21,355 nucleotides of DNA, from the NCBI GenBank assembly GCA_964405755.1, contig CAYOPF010000037.1, forward strand, positions 1 through 21,355. The letters are read 5' to 3'. The translations under genes and the position numbers were made by a program. Below the pieces are notes generated by a model, which was not told the DNA's origin, searched no databases, and saw only the letters and a list, made by a program, of their open reading frames with translations. This DNA is from GWF2-33-9 sp964405755. GTDB lineage: Bacteria > Bacteroidota > Ignavibacteria > Kapaibacteriales > UBA2268. Every line of letters begins with the position of its first letter. Positions within the stretch are counted from its first letter, which is position 1. This document shows, piece after piece, positions 7,506 through 15,414 of the stretch.

Positions 7506-7586
7506 TTCGCAATTTTTATTTTAAAATTTCGTTAATTTTAAAATTAATAACATTATTACAAATAATACACAAAACAAGATTTTATT

Positions 7587-8567
7587 ATGTTCAAAAATTC
7601 AATGCCTCCTGTAATCAAGATATTATTGATAATCAATATTGGAGTATATATACTTCAGTATTTTATTCTTGATTTCTTCACGCTTTTTGGGGCACCAGTT
7701 GGTAGGATATTTATGCACTACCTTGCTTTGCAGCCGATGTTCTATGAAGGATTAAACTATATTTCGGGAAATAATTTTTGGTTTTGGCAATTAATAACCT
7801 ATCAGTTCATGCACGGGGGCTTATGGCACTTGTTCTTCAATATGTTTGCATTGTGGATGTTCGGAATGGAATTGGAAAACCGCTGGGGAAGTTCCAGGTT
7901 TTTGATTTATTATTTACTCTCTGGAATTGGAGCAGGACTATCCCAAATCTTCATTGGACCGCTGATTGGCCAGGTAGGTCCCACCGTTGGAGCCAGTGGA
8001 GCAATCTATGGAATTTTGTTAGCTTTTGGATTAACTTTTCCAAATAGACCAATATTTATGTTCCCACTTTTTATACCAATACCAGCGAAGCTTTTCGTAA
8101 TCATTTTTGCAGGAATTGAATTGTTCTCTGGGTTTAGTTCCAACGACGGGGTTGCCCATTTTGCTCACTTAGGTGGAGCATTAACGGGACTAATTCTAAT
8201 GCTGTTTGGTGATAAACTTGGAATATTCACAAAATTGGAAGGTTGGACAAATAAACTCTTTGGCAAAAGATCTTCCTCGGTTCGCGACTTTTACTCACAA
8301 ACCTATGAAAAACAGGAACAACCACGTAATATGTTCGAGGTTCGCTGGTCGCGTCCAAAACAACAAGACTCTTTCGAGAAAAAGTTGTATGAAGTAGAAC
8401 AAGAAAAAACAAATCCATACACTCCTCGCAGCGCTATGATAATAGAAGGTGAGGAAATAACACAAAGAAAAATTGATGAGATATTGGATAAGATTTCTAT
8501 GTCTGGATATCAGAGTTTAACTGAAAGGGAAAGAAAAATATTAACAGAATTAAGCAGAAAGCTTTAA
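7587..8567 (+). CDS. Rhomboid family intramembrane serine protease
   Basis: Polytopic inner-membrane protease of 326 residues. It has the expected six-helix rhomboid core (about 10-208): HGGLWHLFFNM (76-86) with the oxyanion residue Asn85, GASGAIYG (135-142) with catalytic Ser137, and HFAHLGGALTG (191-201) with catalytic His194. The cytosolic C-terminal extension (about 210-326) ends in DEILDKISMSGYQSLTERE (297-315), a helical pair frequently attached to Bacteroidota rhomboids. The natural substrate is unknown. The gene converges on the flavodoxin gene, and the last 18 bases overlap. All catalytic residues are present, so this is an active protease and not an iRhom-like dead copy. Confidence 0.93.
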   Translation: MFKNSMPPVIKILLIINIGVYILQYFILDFFTLFGAPVGRIFMHYLALQPMFYEGLNYISGNNFWFWQLITYQFMHGGLWHLFFNMFALWMFGMELENRWGSSRFLIYYLLSGIGAGLSQIFIGPLIGQVGPTVGASGAIYGILLAFGLTFPNRPIFMFPLFIPIPAKLFVIIFAGIELFSGFSSNDGVAHFAHLGGALTGLILMLFGDKLGIFTKLEGWTNKLFGKRSSSVRDFYSQTYEKQEQPRNMFEVRWSRPKQQDSFEKKLYEVEQEKTNPYTPRSAMIIEGEEITQRKIDEILDKISMSGYQSLTERERKILTELSRKL

Positions 8568-9035
8568 TTTTTCTACAAAATCATTATACACTTCATAATC
8601 AATTTCTGATTTTGATTCGGATGAACCCGTTATTTTTTTTACGATAAACTTCTCGAAGAAATTCATTTTCTCGAATAAATATTCTCCACCCATAATACCG
8701 TTTGCTAATGAATAGTCTCTGAGTTCTTTAGGGAAATTGTCTTCGAATTCCTGAATTTTCAGTTCGGATTTTTCCATTGCACACATAAATATAGCAATTT
8801 GTTTTGATAATAATATATTAATATTATTTTGCAAAAACTTCTTGAAATCTGATGGAATTTTGCCTACATGTATGGATGAACCAATAATTACTAAATCGAA
8901 ATCGGTTAAATCGATATTCTTGTTTTTCTTGAAATCAACAACAAAGTCTTTATTGATATCTAAATCGTTTGCTAATTGATAAGCTAATTTTTTTGTAGTT
9001 CCGTGATGACTTGTGTATAAGATTAAAGTTTTCAT
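8550..9035 (-). CDS. Flavodoxin-domain protein, HemG-like (protoporphyrinogen oxidase type)
   Basis: Short-chain flavodoxin of 161 residues. The FMN phosphate loop is TSHHGTTKKLA (8-18). The second FMN loop is IGSSIHVGKIPSDFKKFL (51-68), and AIFMCAM (81-87) is the third beta strand. The tail GGEYLFEKMNFFEKFIVKKI (116-135) resembles HemG, the menaquinone-dependent protoporphyrinogen IX dehydrogenase of haem synthesis, in which this segment approaches the membrane. No other haem gene is nearby, so a general flavodoxin-domain protein is the safe name and HemG function a good guess. The 3' end overlaps the rhomboid gene by 18 bases. Confidence 0.82.
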   Translation of the reverse strand: MKTLILYTSHHGTTKKLAYQLANDLDINKDFVVDFKKNKNIDLTDFDLVIIGSSIHVGKIPSDFKKFLQNNINILLSKQIAIFMCAMEKSELKIQEFEDNFPKELRDYSLANGIMGGEYLFEKMNFFEKFIVKKITGSSESKSEIDYEVYNDFVEKLKLSA

Positions 9036-9116
9036 TATTTTGCAAATCTTTTTTCTAAATTACGTCTGAATATCTTTAAAAGTTTCTAAATTCATAAAAT
9101 TAACATAATTTTTAGA

Positions 9117-9740
9117 ATGATATTACTCCCAACACAAATTATAAAATTCTATTTAGAAAACAAAAATGAAATTCTACTTAAATTGGAAGAATTCAAGTCT
9201 ATTCCCAAAGAAAAGTACTTTTACGAAATGGTCTATTGTCTTTGCACTCCGATGAGTAAAGCAGAAAATGCAATGAAGGTGCAGATTTATTTTGAACAAA
9301 TTGATTTTTGGAATAAACCAACCGACCCCGCCCCAATTTTACGAAACTCAGAACATTATATTAGATTTCACAAGCAAAAATCTAAATATATAATCGAAAA
9401 TCACAAACAATTCGATGCAATTCTTTCAACTATCGAAAGAAATTGTAGTGTTGGCGAAAAACGAAACATACTCGTAAATACAGTTAAAGGATTTGGAATG
9501 AAAGAATCTGCTCATTTTTTACGGAACATAGGCCAATTTGGAATGCCAATTTTGGATAGGCACATATTGCGAACAATGCAACGTTTTGGAGTAATTAAGG
9601 AAATTCCAAAAAGTATTTCAAAAAAAAATTATGAAAATTTGGAACGTTTGTATATTGATTGGTGTAATTATAATAAGTTGAGTGTTGAAGAATTGGATTT
9701 AGTTCTTTGGAAATTGGAAACTGGAAATATTTTGAAATAA
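9117..9740 (+). CDS. ogg: Ogg2-type 8-oxoguanine DNA glycosylase/AP lyase
   Basis: Base-excision repair enzyme of the HhH-GPD superfamily, N-glycosylase/DNA lyase Ogg2 subfamily, 207 residues, the normal size. The helix-hairpin-helix is VKGFGMKESAHFLRNIGQFG (123-142) with the catalytic Lys129. It is followed by PILDRHILR (144-152), in which Asp147 is the conserved aspartate. The protein ends in Lys207; a C-terminal lysine is known in Ogg2 enzymes to help tell 8-oxoG from G, so the chain end looks functional. Ogg2 is mostly described from archaea and some thermophilic or anaerobic bacteria. The gene stands alone, divergent from the flavodoxin, with no Shine-Dalgarno. Confidence 0.88.
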   Translation: MILLPTQIIKFYLENKNEILLKLEEFKSIPKEKYFYEMVYCLCTPMSKAENAMKVQIYFEQIDFWNKPTDPAPILRNSEHYIRFHKQKSKYIIENHKQFDAILSTIERNCSVGEKRNILVNTVKGFGMKESAHFLRNIGQFGMPILDRHILRTMQRFGVIKEIPKSISKKNYENLERLYIDWCNYNKLSVEELDLVLWKLETGNILK

Positions 9741-9828
9741 ATTTAAAAAATATCAATATTTATTAAACCTTTTTTAAATTTGAATTGTCTAATAACTAAA
9801 ATTGAAAACTTTGTAAACCAAAAAATAT

Positions 9829-9835
9829 AAGGAGG
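9829..9835 (+). promoter_or_regulatory. Perfect Shine-Dalgarno of the Spy-like lipoprotein
   Basis: AAGGAGG lies eight bases before the ATG at 9844 and is the strongest functional ribosome site in the window. It suggests high translation of this lipoprotein. Upstream, AAACTTTG at 9806-9813 matches the TAnnTTTG element in all but its first base. Confidence 0.6.
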
Positions 9836-9843
9836 GTCGATCA

Positions 9844-10551
9844 ATGAAACGACTATTAACAGCAACAAGTCTTTTTGCAATAGTAATTGCAATGATTTTC
9901 GGAATGAGTTCTTGTACAGAGAGCACAACAACCCCATCAAATGATGTATTTAGTCAGGCACTATTTATGTCCGCAGGTGACTACATCGAAGATATTCAAT
10001 ACGCAGAATGCCAATTGAATAAAGATCCAATGATTCTCAACGAAATAACAAACGAAAAAATGCAAAACGGTATGCTATTTGGTGGAAAAGAGCCAATGTT
10101 ACCATTAGGTCAGATTCTTCGCCAATTAAAATTAACTCCAGAACAAGTTGAGGAAGTTAAAGCAATAATGTTAATTCATCGTGACTGCGTACGCGAAGCA
10201 AGAATAGCATTCCATCAGGCATTGCAAGCATTCTTTGAAGAAGCTGCAGCTGCACGCCAAGAAGTTAAGGCAAAAGTAGATGCTGGCGAAATGACTCCAG
10301 AAGATGCTCGGGTTGCTATCAGAGCTATCAATGAAGAATTAAGAGCAAAAGTGAATCAATCCGGTGAAATCGAAAAATTGCAAATAGCTCTTAAAGATTG
10401 TACTGAAAATATGTTAAGAGCTATTAGAGGCAAATTATCCGATGAACAAAAAGCTCGATTCGACAAATGGGTAGAATTGATGAAGAACAGAAAAGGTAAT
10501 GGGGGAAAAGGTAGTTTTGGTCCAGCAACTGGAACTGGCACTCGTCCATAA
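9844..10551 (+). CDS. Lipoprotein with Spy/CpxP-like helical domain
   Basis: Exported lipoprotein of 235 residues. The signal peptide (1-23) ends with MSSC, so Cys24 is the lipidated residue. The mature part is strongly helical and carries two LTxxQ-like segments: LKLTPEQVEEVKAIM (95-109) and KLSDEQKARFDKWVELM (197-213). These segments mark Spy/CpxP-type periplasmic chaperones and stress sensors. A charged Ala/Glu-rich stretch (130-165) lies between them. Three further cysteines (56, 115, 186) are present, two in similar DC contexts (HRDC and LKDC). The C-terminus is Gly-rich and probably disordered. It is a single-gene unit with its own ribosome site and terminator. The Spy-like role is inferred from motif and helix pattern. 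Confidence 0.8.
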   Translation: MKRLLTATSLFAIVIAMIFGMSSCTESTTTPSNDVFSQALFMSAGDYIEDIQYAECQLNKDPMILNEITNEKMQNGMLFGGKEPMLPLGQILRQLKLTPEQVEEVKAIMLIHRDCVREARIAFHQALQAFFEEAAAARQEVKAKVDAGEMTPEDARVAIRAINEELRAKVNQSGEIEKLQIALKDCTENMLRAIRGKLSDEQKARFDKWVELMKNRKGNGGKGSFGPATGTGTRP

Positions 10552-10576
10552 TTGAACAAAAATCTGAATAAAAGGG

Positions 10577-10607
10577 ACTGCTCCGAGCAATTGGGGCAGT
10601 TTTTTTT
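10577..10607 (+). terminator. Rho-independent terminator of the lipoprotein gene
   Basis: The 8-bp stem ACTGCTCC / GGGGCAGT (one G-U pair, 8-base loop) is followed by a run of eight T. It begins 25 bases after the lipoprotein stop. The T-run reaches into the stop codon of the convergent divIC gene, so the terminator and the 3' end of that gene share bases. Confidence 0.88.
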
Positions 10608-10902
10608 ATTTTTTGGGGACAAGAAATAATCTCTCACCCGGACGCTTCATACCGAATTTTTCGCGAGCAATACGCTCTATTTCCAAAGTATCATTTTTCA
10701 ACTGGTCAATAGATTTTACTAAACTGTCTTGTACCAATTTTTCCTGATTAATAAGTTTAGTCAATTCTTTTTGTTTATTGTTGAGCAAAATGCGATTGAT
10801 TAACCCACTTGGGGAAAAAACAATGAAAGCCAAAACAATAATTATTATTGTCGAAACAATGAATATATTAACCTTTTTCTTATTATCCCAATTATTTAGC
10901 AT
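10606..10902 (-). CDS. Septum formation initiator, FtsB/DivIC family
   Basis: Small bitopic divisome protein of 98 residues, typical of the family. A short cytoplasmic tail is followed by one membrane helix (about 12-30), then a periplasmic coiled coil (about 38-75) and the conserved end IERIAREKFGMKRPGERLFL (75-94), which defines FtsB/DivIC. In E. coli and B. subtilis such proteins bind FtsL and the FtsQ/DivIB protein to regulate septal peptidoglycan synthesis. It starts one base after the stop of the histidine kinase gene (TGA T ATG), so the two are cotranscribed and probably translationally coupled. FtsB genes often sit next to enolase or ftsL; this context is unusual. Confidence 0.9.
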   Translation of the reverse strand: MLNNWDNKKKVNIFIVSTIIIIVLAFIVFSPSGLINRILLNNKQKELTKLINQEKLVQDSLVKSIDQLKNDTLEIERIAREKFGMKRPGERLFLVPKK

Positions 10903-10903
10903 A

Positions 10904-13153
10904 TCAATTCTTTCTTATTCTTGGTAATTTTAATATTATTTCGGAGCCAGCGCCCATTTTCGATTTAATTTCGATTTTTCCATTATGCAGTTCAACTGCT
11001 TGTTGGATGATAATTGTACCAATACCAAAACCAGAACCATCCTTTGATGTGGAGAAGTATGGTTCAAGGAACTTCTTCTTGGTTACTTCATCCATACCTT
11101 TTCCGTTATCCTTTATCGATAAGCAAATCATTTTCCCTTCGTTCCAGGCATTCAGGTCGATTCTACCTACACTATCGGGAATTGCTTTTATTCCATTTTC
11201 GATACAATTACGTATAGCTCTTAGGATTTTAGGTTTATCGCAAAATAGGTCAATTTTTTCGCAAATTACCGAAATATCTATATTTGGAAATAAAACTCTA
11301 TCAAATTCCGAAGCGGCTTCGCTCATTATATCATAAGTGTTTGTTTGCACCAATTCCAAGTTAGTCGATCGCCCAATAGTAACAATATCTCTTACACGTT
11401 TTTGCAGCAAATTTACTTGGTGAAGAATTCTGTTCTTTCGGTCACTATTTTCTGTCATCTCTTCACAGCTCATTTGCTCAGCATTCAACTTAATTGTAAG
11501 TAGATTTGTTTGCATATCGTGAGCTAATTGTGCCCAATTAGTCATTTTCTTACGCTCGAGCTGCTCCGTTATGTCGAATGCATTTATTAAATGTCCATTT
11601 AAAGTACCACTGGCAGCAAAATAGGGAGAGATGCTAAAAATGTATTCTCTTGCTTCTTTTTGGTTGATGATAGTTAGCTTCTGACTAAGATAACTCGGGT
11701 TCTTAATTGCATTTTCGTAAAAGTATAGAATTGGCTCAAAGATTTGATTACTCAATAGAGTGGGAAGTGGGACGTTGAAATTTACAGCTGGGTCGATCAT
11801 AAGAAGTTCGCGAGCTTTGGCGCTTAAATATTCAACGTTGCCTTTCGAATTTAAAATTATAAATATGTTTGCACTCGGCAGGTTAAGCAGCTCGGTGAAT
11901 ACTTTCTTTTGTTTTTGGTACAACTTAATAAATATCAATGATATTATTAAGAGAATAATTGGAATTATATATCTCAACAAATTATGATAAATATAATACA
12001 AAAACCACATCGGATTTTCTTTTATTTCCAATAGCTCAGAATAATTATCTGACGAAATAATCAAGTTACTTCCCGATAGATTCAAAGTAGGATTGTTGCC
12101 TAATTTTCTTCCATACTGCGACAAATAAAGTAGATTTGTTTGCAAATTATTATCCAATCGTAACAAAGAATTTCGAGTAATTAGAAAAATTTGATTTTTG
12201 ATAATTTTTAATCTTAGTGGTTCGTAAATACGTTCTTCTAAAACGGAGGTTTCCTCAAGAATATTTGAGTTATCAACAGTAAGTTTAGAAATTGTTATCA
12301 AATTTCTATTTACAATTGAAAAAACAATAACCGGATTAAATTTTTCGGAAAAGAAGTCGATTAAATCTGAGTTTACATCAAAATTTCTTTTGAAAACTGT
12401 GTGGAAATGACCTCTTGTAACTATTTGAATTAATGTAGAATTAATCTCAGAAAAAGATGATTCGACAAAAACAAAATCGGTATTAAGTTTTATCTTATTA
12501 ATTTCAGCTGATTCTAATCTAATTTGATGCATAAACGAATTCGAGTTATCATATTCCTTCAATACAATAAATTGGTCGTGTTTTTCAATCACAAATATTG
12601 AACTGTCGGCAATTTCGAAATCGTCAATTTTATTAAAAAGCAAACTTGATCCGATTTCTTTACCGTTAAAATTAATTTCCCATAATTTAGCCTGAGTAAG
12701 AACCAAGTATTTACTATTAAAACTAAGTATTTTAGTACTAAAATCTGCTTGTTCTTTCAATGAATCGAGTATAATGGAAGATAAAAGTTCCATATTCAAA
12801 TTATAAACCTGGCAGAAGATAAGATTACCTCTAATTCCAACCAGTAACATTCTTTTTCCATCCAAAAACAAATCAAGTACTTTATCCATTCCCAAGTCAA
12901 TACCAATTAAATCATTCTTGGATACACCTGTCCACTTAACCAAAGTTTCGGAATTAGCAATCCAAGATTGTTTTAGGAAAAAAAATGTATCTGGATTTTT
13001 TTCACTTGAAATTAATTTTCCCCCCGGATAAGAATTAAATTGAAACACCTTAAATGGAAAAGTATTATCGGCTTGTATTTTACCTGCTGTAAAAAGAAAA
13101 ACTAGAATACCCAGAATAATATTTAATAAGCGGTTCACAGGCAAATTATTCAC
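10904..13153 (-). CDS. Membrane sensor histidine kinase with large periplasmic domain and PAS
   Basis: 749-residue two-component sensor. The N-terminal hydrophobic segment (8-27) is a signal peptide or first membrane helix. The extracytoplasmic part (about 28-385) is beta-rich with repeated short strands and may be a propeller-like sensor. The second membrane helix is about 393-410. A PAS-like domain (about 422-535) leads to the DHp helix WAQLAHDMQTNLLTIKL (540-556) with phospho-acceptor His545. The HATPase_c domain has an N-box RAIRNCIENGIKAI (645-658), DNGKGM (682-687), PYFSTS (698-703) and GSGFGIG (706-712). It starts with GTG inside the previous gene, overlapping its stop by 8 bases; another GTG five codons on is possible. 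No response regulator is in the window. Confidence 0.92.
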   Translation of the reverse strand: MNNLPVNRLLNIILGILVFLFTAGKIQADNTFPFKVFQFNSYPGGKLISSEKNPDTFFFLKQSWIANSETLVKWTGVSKNDLIGIDLGMDKVLDLFLDGKRMLLVGIRGNLIFCQVYNLNMELLSSIILDSLKEQADFSTKILSFNSKYLVLTQAKLWEINFNGKEIGSSLLFNKIDDFEIADSSIFVIEKHDQFIVLKEYDNSNSFMHQIRLESAEINKIKLNTDFVFVESSFSEINSTLIQIVTRGHFHTVFKRNFDVNSDLIDFFSEKFNPVIVFSIVNRNLITISKLTVDNSNILEETSVLEERIYEPLRLKIIKNQIFLITRNSLLRLDNNLQTNLLYLSQYGRKLGNNPTLNLSGSNLIISSDNYSELLEIKENPMWFLYYIYHNLLRYIIPIILLIISLIFIKLYQKQKKVFTELLNLPSANIFIILNSKGNVEYLSAKARELLMIDPAVNFNVPLPTLLSNQIFEPILYFYENAIKNPSYLSQKLTIINQKEAREYIFSISPYFAASGTLNGHLINAFDITEQLERKKMTNWAQLAHDMQTNLLTIKLNAEQMSCEEMTENSDRKNRILHQVNLLQKRVRDIVTIGRSTNLELVQTNTYDIMSEAASEFDRVLFPNIDISVICEKIDLFCDKPKILRAIRNCIENGIKAIPDSVGRIDLNAWNEGKMICLSIKDNGKGMDEVTKKKFLEPYFSTSKDGSGFGIGTIIIQQAVELHNGKIEIKSKMGAGSEIILKLPRIRKN

Positions 13154-15293
13154 TTATTTTTAAGTCAATCGGTTCGCCAATTTTTAGGGATTCAATTGCC
13201 GCAAATGTTGCTTTGGTGGTAGCTACAATAGAACTAAACGGAATTGGAAACGACTTTCCCTTTTTTAAACAATCTATAACTTCTTCGATTTCCGACTTAA
13301 TACCTTTATCACCATCATAGTTATGTACATATTCTTTGCCAGCACGATAGAACTTAACTGTTTTAAAGTTATCCATGATAGCTGATTTTCCTTCGCAATA
13401 TATTTCGCAATATTCCTTGGGCATAGCAGAATCTCCCATCGAGGAATACACAACAGTTCCAACGGAGCCATCTGAATATTTCAGGACGATAGTAAGATTA
13501 TCGAAATTAGAATAATCTGTTTTGTGAGTTGATGCAGAATAAGCAAATACGCTTGTGGGCAAGGATTCGGTAAGATAATTCATTGTGTCGATAAAATGGC
13601 ATACTTCGCCTACCACTCGTCCGCCGTTTTCGGGTAATTGCACCCAATGATCTTTCGGTAGCAATCCTGCATTAACCCGATAAAGAATATTCATCGGATC
13701 TTTGGTTTGGTCGAAATACTCTTTCAGTTTACGAAAAGGTTTGCTAAATCTTCGATTGAATCCAACCATTACTTTGCCATTATGCTCTTCGTAGTTTTCG
13801 AGAATTTCGTACAACTCATCATTATCTATACATAATGGTTTTTCTATGAATATAGGTTTATGATTTTTTATTGCTTCTTTTACATATTTTGCATGAGAAT
13901 CGTGGCGAGTTGCACAAAATACCATATTTACATCCGCATCGGCAACAACTAATTCACCTTCGGAGTACTGCTTTGCAAATCCGAATCGTTGGGCTACGTT
14001 ATGGGAACTTAATGATGAAGAATTGGAAAGAGCAATAAAATTCACTCCTTCACTTTTCAAAGGCGGAAGTAACTGATTTTGAGCAAACGCACCAGCACCA
14101 ACAAATCCAATATTTATATTATCGAGCGACGAATCTAATTCTCTGGATTTGATAACTTTATCGAATTTTGCTTCCCTTTCCTGATATTCAATCAAAATTC
14201 CAAGATATTTTTCGGTAATTTCGCCTGCAATAATTTTATAAGCATCAGTTGCATTTGAAATTGGGAATCGATGTGTGGATAAACTTTTAAAGTCCAGACT
14301 TCGATTAGCAAGAAAATTGATAATAGCTTGCATGTTTCGGTTCTCAGTCCATCGAACATAGCCCAATGGATAATCTATTCCTAATTCTTCATATATTGGA
14401 TCGTATCGTCCCGGTCCGTAGCTTGTTGCAATTTTCAATTCTAATTCTTTTCGGTAGAAAACATCTCTGGCGGCATTCATAGGCACTGCACCCACAACAA
14501 CAATCGAGCCTTTCTTTCTTAATAAATCAATCGCCAGCTCTACAGGCTGATTGGAACTTGTTGAAGCAGTGATGATTACCGAATCGAAACCAATAGTATG
14601 GGTATGGGCAATTGCATCTTTCAGATAATCACGATTACTTGGAAATGTTGCTAAACAGCCATATTTTTGGGCAATTTCGAATGTGGATTGATCAATATCG
14701 AAACCAACGACATTACAGCCATTGGCTTTAAGCAATTGAACTGTTATCTGGCCGATTAATCCCAATCCAATTACAGCAACATTGTCGCCTAATGTTGGGT
14801 TAGCAATTCTAACCCCCTGTAGTGCTATCGCAGCTACAGTTGTATATGCCGCATCTTCCAAATCGACTTCTTCGGGTACTTTAACGGCTAAATTTTTTGG
14901 AATGGCGCAGATTTCACTATGATTGGCATAGCCTGCTCCAGCAATTGCAACTTTGTCGCCAGGGGAGAATTCGGGACAATCACTTTCGATTACAACACCA
15001 GCAGCAGAATAGCCCATTGTTTTGTAGGAATCCAGCTTTGCTTTCACTCTGTCCAATGTGGAGAACAATCCTTCCTTTTTAATAAAATCCATTACAAGTT
15101 TCACTTGCTCTGGCTGTCGTTTCACTCTTTGGAGTATGGATGATTTTGCATTATCCACTAATGTTTTTTCTGTCCCAGCACTAATTAACGAGTATTTGGT
15201 TTCTACCAAAATTCCATTGGGAAAGCACTGAGGAGGTGGCAATTCCTCAACTATCACTTCTCCTGTTTTTTGATGTTGTAAAACTTGTAGCAT
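13146..15293 (-). CDS. Bi-domain oxidoreductase: MDR dehydrogenase fused to Gfo/Idh/MocA
   Basis: 715-residue fusion of two NAD(P)-dependent modules. Residues 1-370 are a medium-chain (zinc-type) alcohol dehydrogenase with GYSAAGVVIES (94-104), AIAGAGYANHSE (116-127) and a Rossmann motif VAVIGLGLIG (172-181); the structural-zinc cysteine cluster is missing. Residues 393-710 are a Gfo/Idh/MocA domain with a second Rossmann motif INIGFVGAGAFAQ (393-405), the catalytic-lysine motif EKPL (484-487) and GEVCHFIDTMNYL (562-574) with His566. Fusions of this type are known mostly from surface-polysaccharide or nucleotide-sugar clusters. Here it heads an operon with a histidine kinase and DivIC. The start is ATG with no Shine-Dalgarno. 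The substrate is unknown, probably a sugar derivative. Confidence 0.92.
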   Translation of the reverse strand: MLQVLQHQKTGEVIVEELPPPQCFPNGILVETKYSLISAGTEKTLVDNAKSSILQRVKRQPEQVKLVMDFIKKEGLFSTLDRVKAKLDSYKTMGYSAAGVVIESDCPEFSPGDKVAIAGAGYANHSEICAIPKNLAVKVPEEVDLEDAAYTTVAAIALQGVRIANPTLGDNVAVIGLGLIGQITVQLLKANGCNVVGFDIDQSTFEIAQKYGCLATFPSNRDYLKDAIAHTHTIGFDSVIITASTSSNQPVELAIDLLRKKGSIVVVGAVPMNAARDVFYRKELELKIATSYGPGRYDPIYEELGIDYPLGYVRWTENRNMQAIINFLANRSLDFKSLSTHRFPISNATDAYKIIAGEITEKYLGILIEYQEREAKFDKVIKSRELDSSLDNINIGFVGAGAFAQNQLLPPLKSEGVNFIALSNSSSLSSHNVAQRFGFAKQYSEGELVVADADVNMVFCATRHDSHAKYVKEAIKNHKPIFIEKPLCIDNDELYEILENYEEHNGKVMVGFNRRFSKPFRKLKEYFDQTKDPMNILYRVNAGLLPKDHWVQLPENGGRVVGEVCHFIDTMNYLTESLPTSVFAYSASTHKTDYSNFDNLTIVLKYSDGSVGTVVYSSMGDSAMPKEYCEIYCEGKSAIMDNFKTVKFYRAGKEYVHNYDGDKGIKSEIEEVIDCLKKGKSFPIPFSSIVATTKATFAAIESLKIGEPIDLKISE

Positions 15294-15414
15294 TTTTTAT
15301 TAATTTGACTTAAAAATAATTTCTAAATTATACATTTTTTAACTTTTAATATTAAACTTTTGTACTGATTTTTCTTAATTTTATAATTTACATAAATTCA
15401 ATTATTAATAAACA

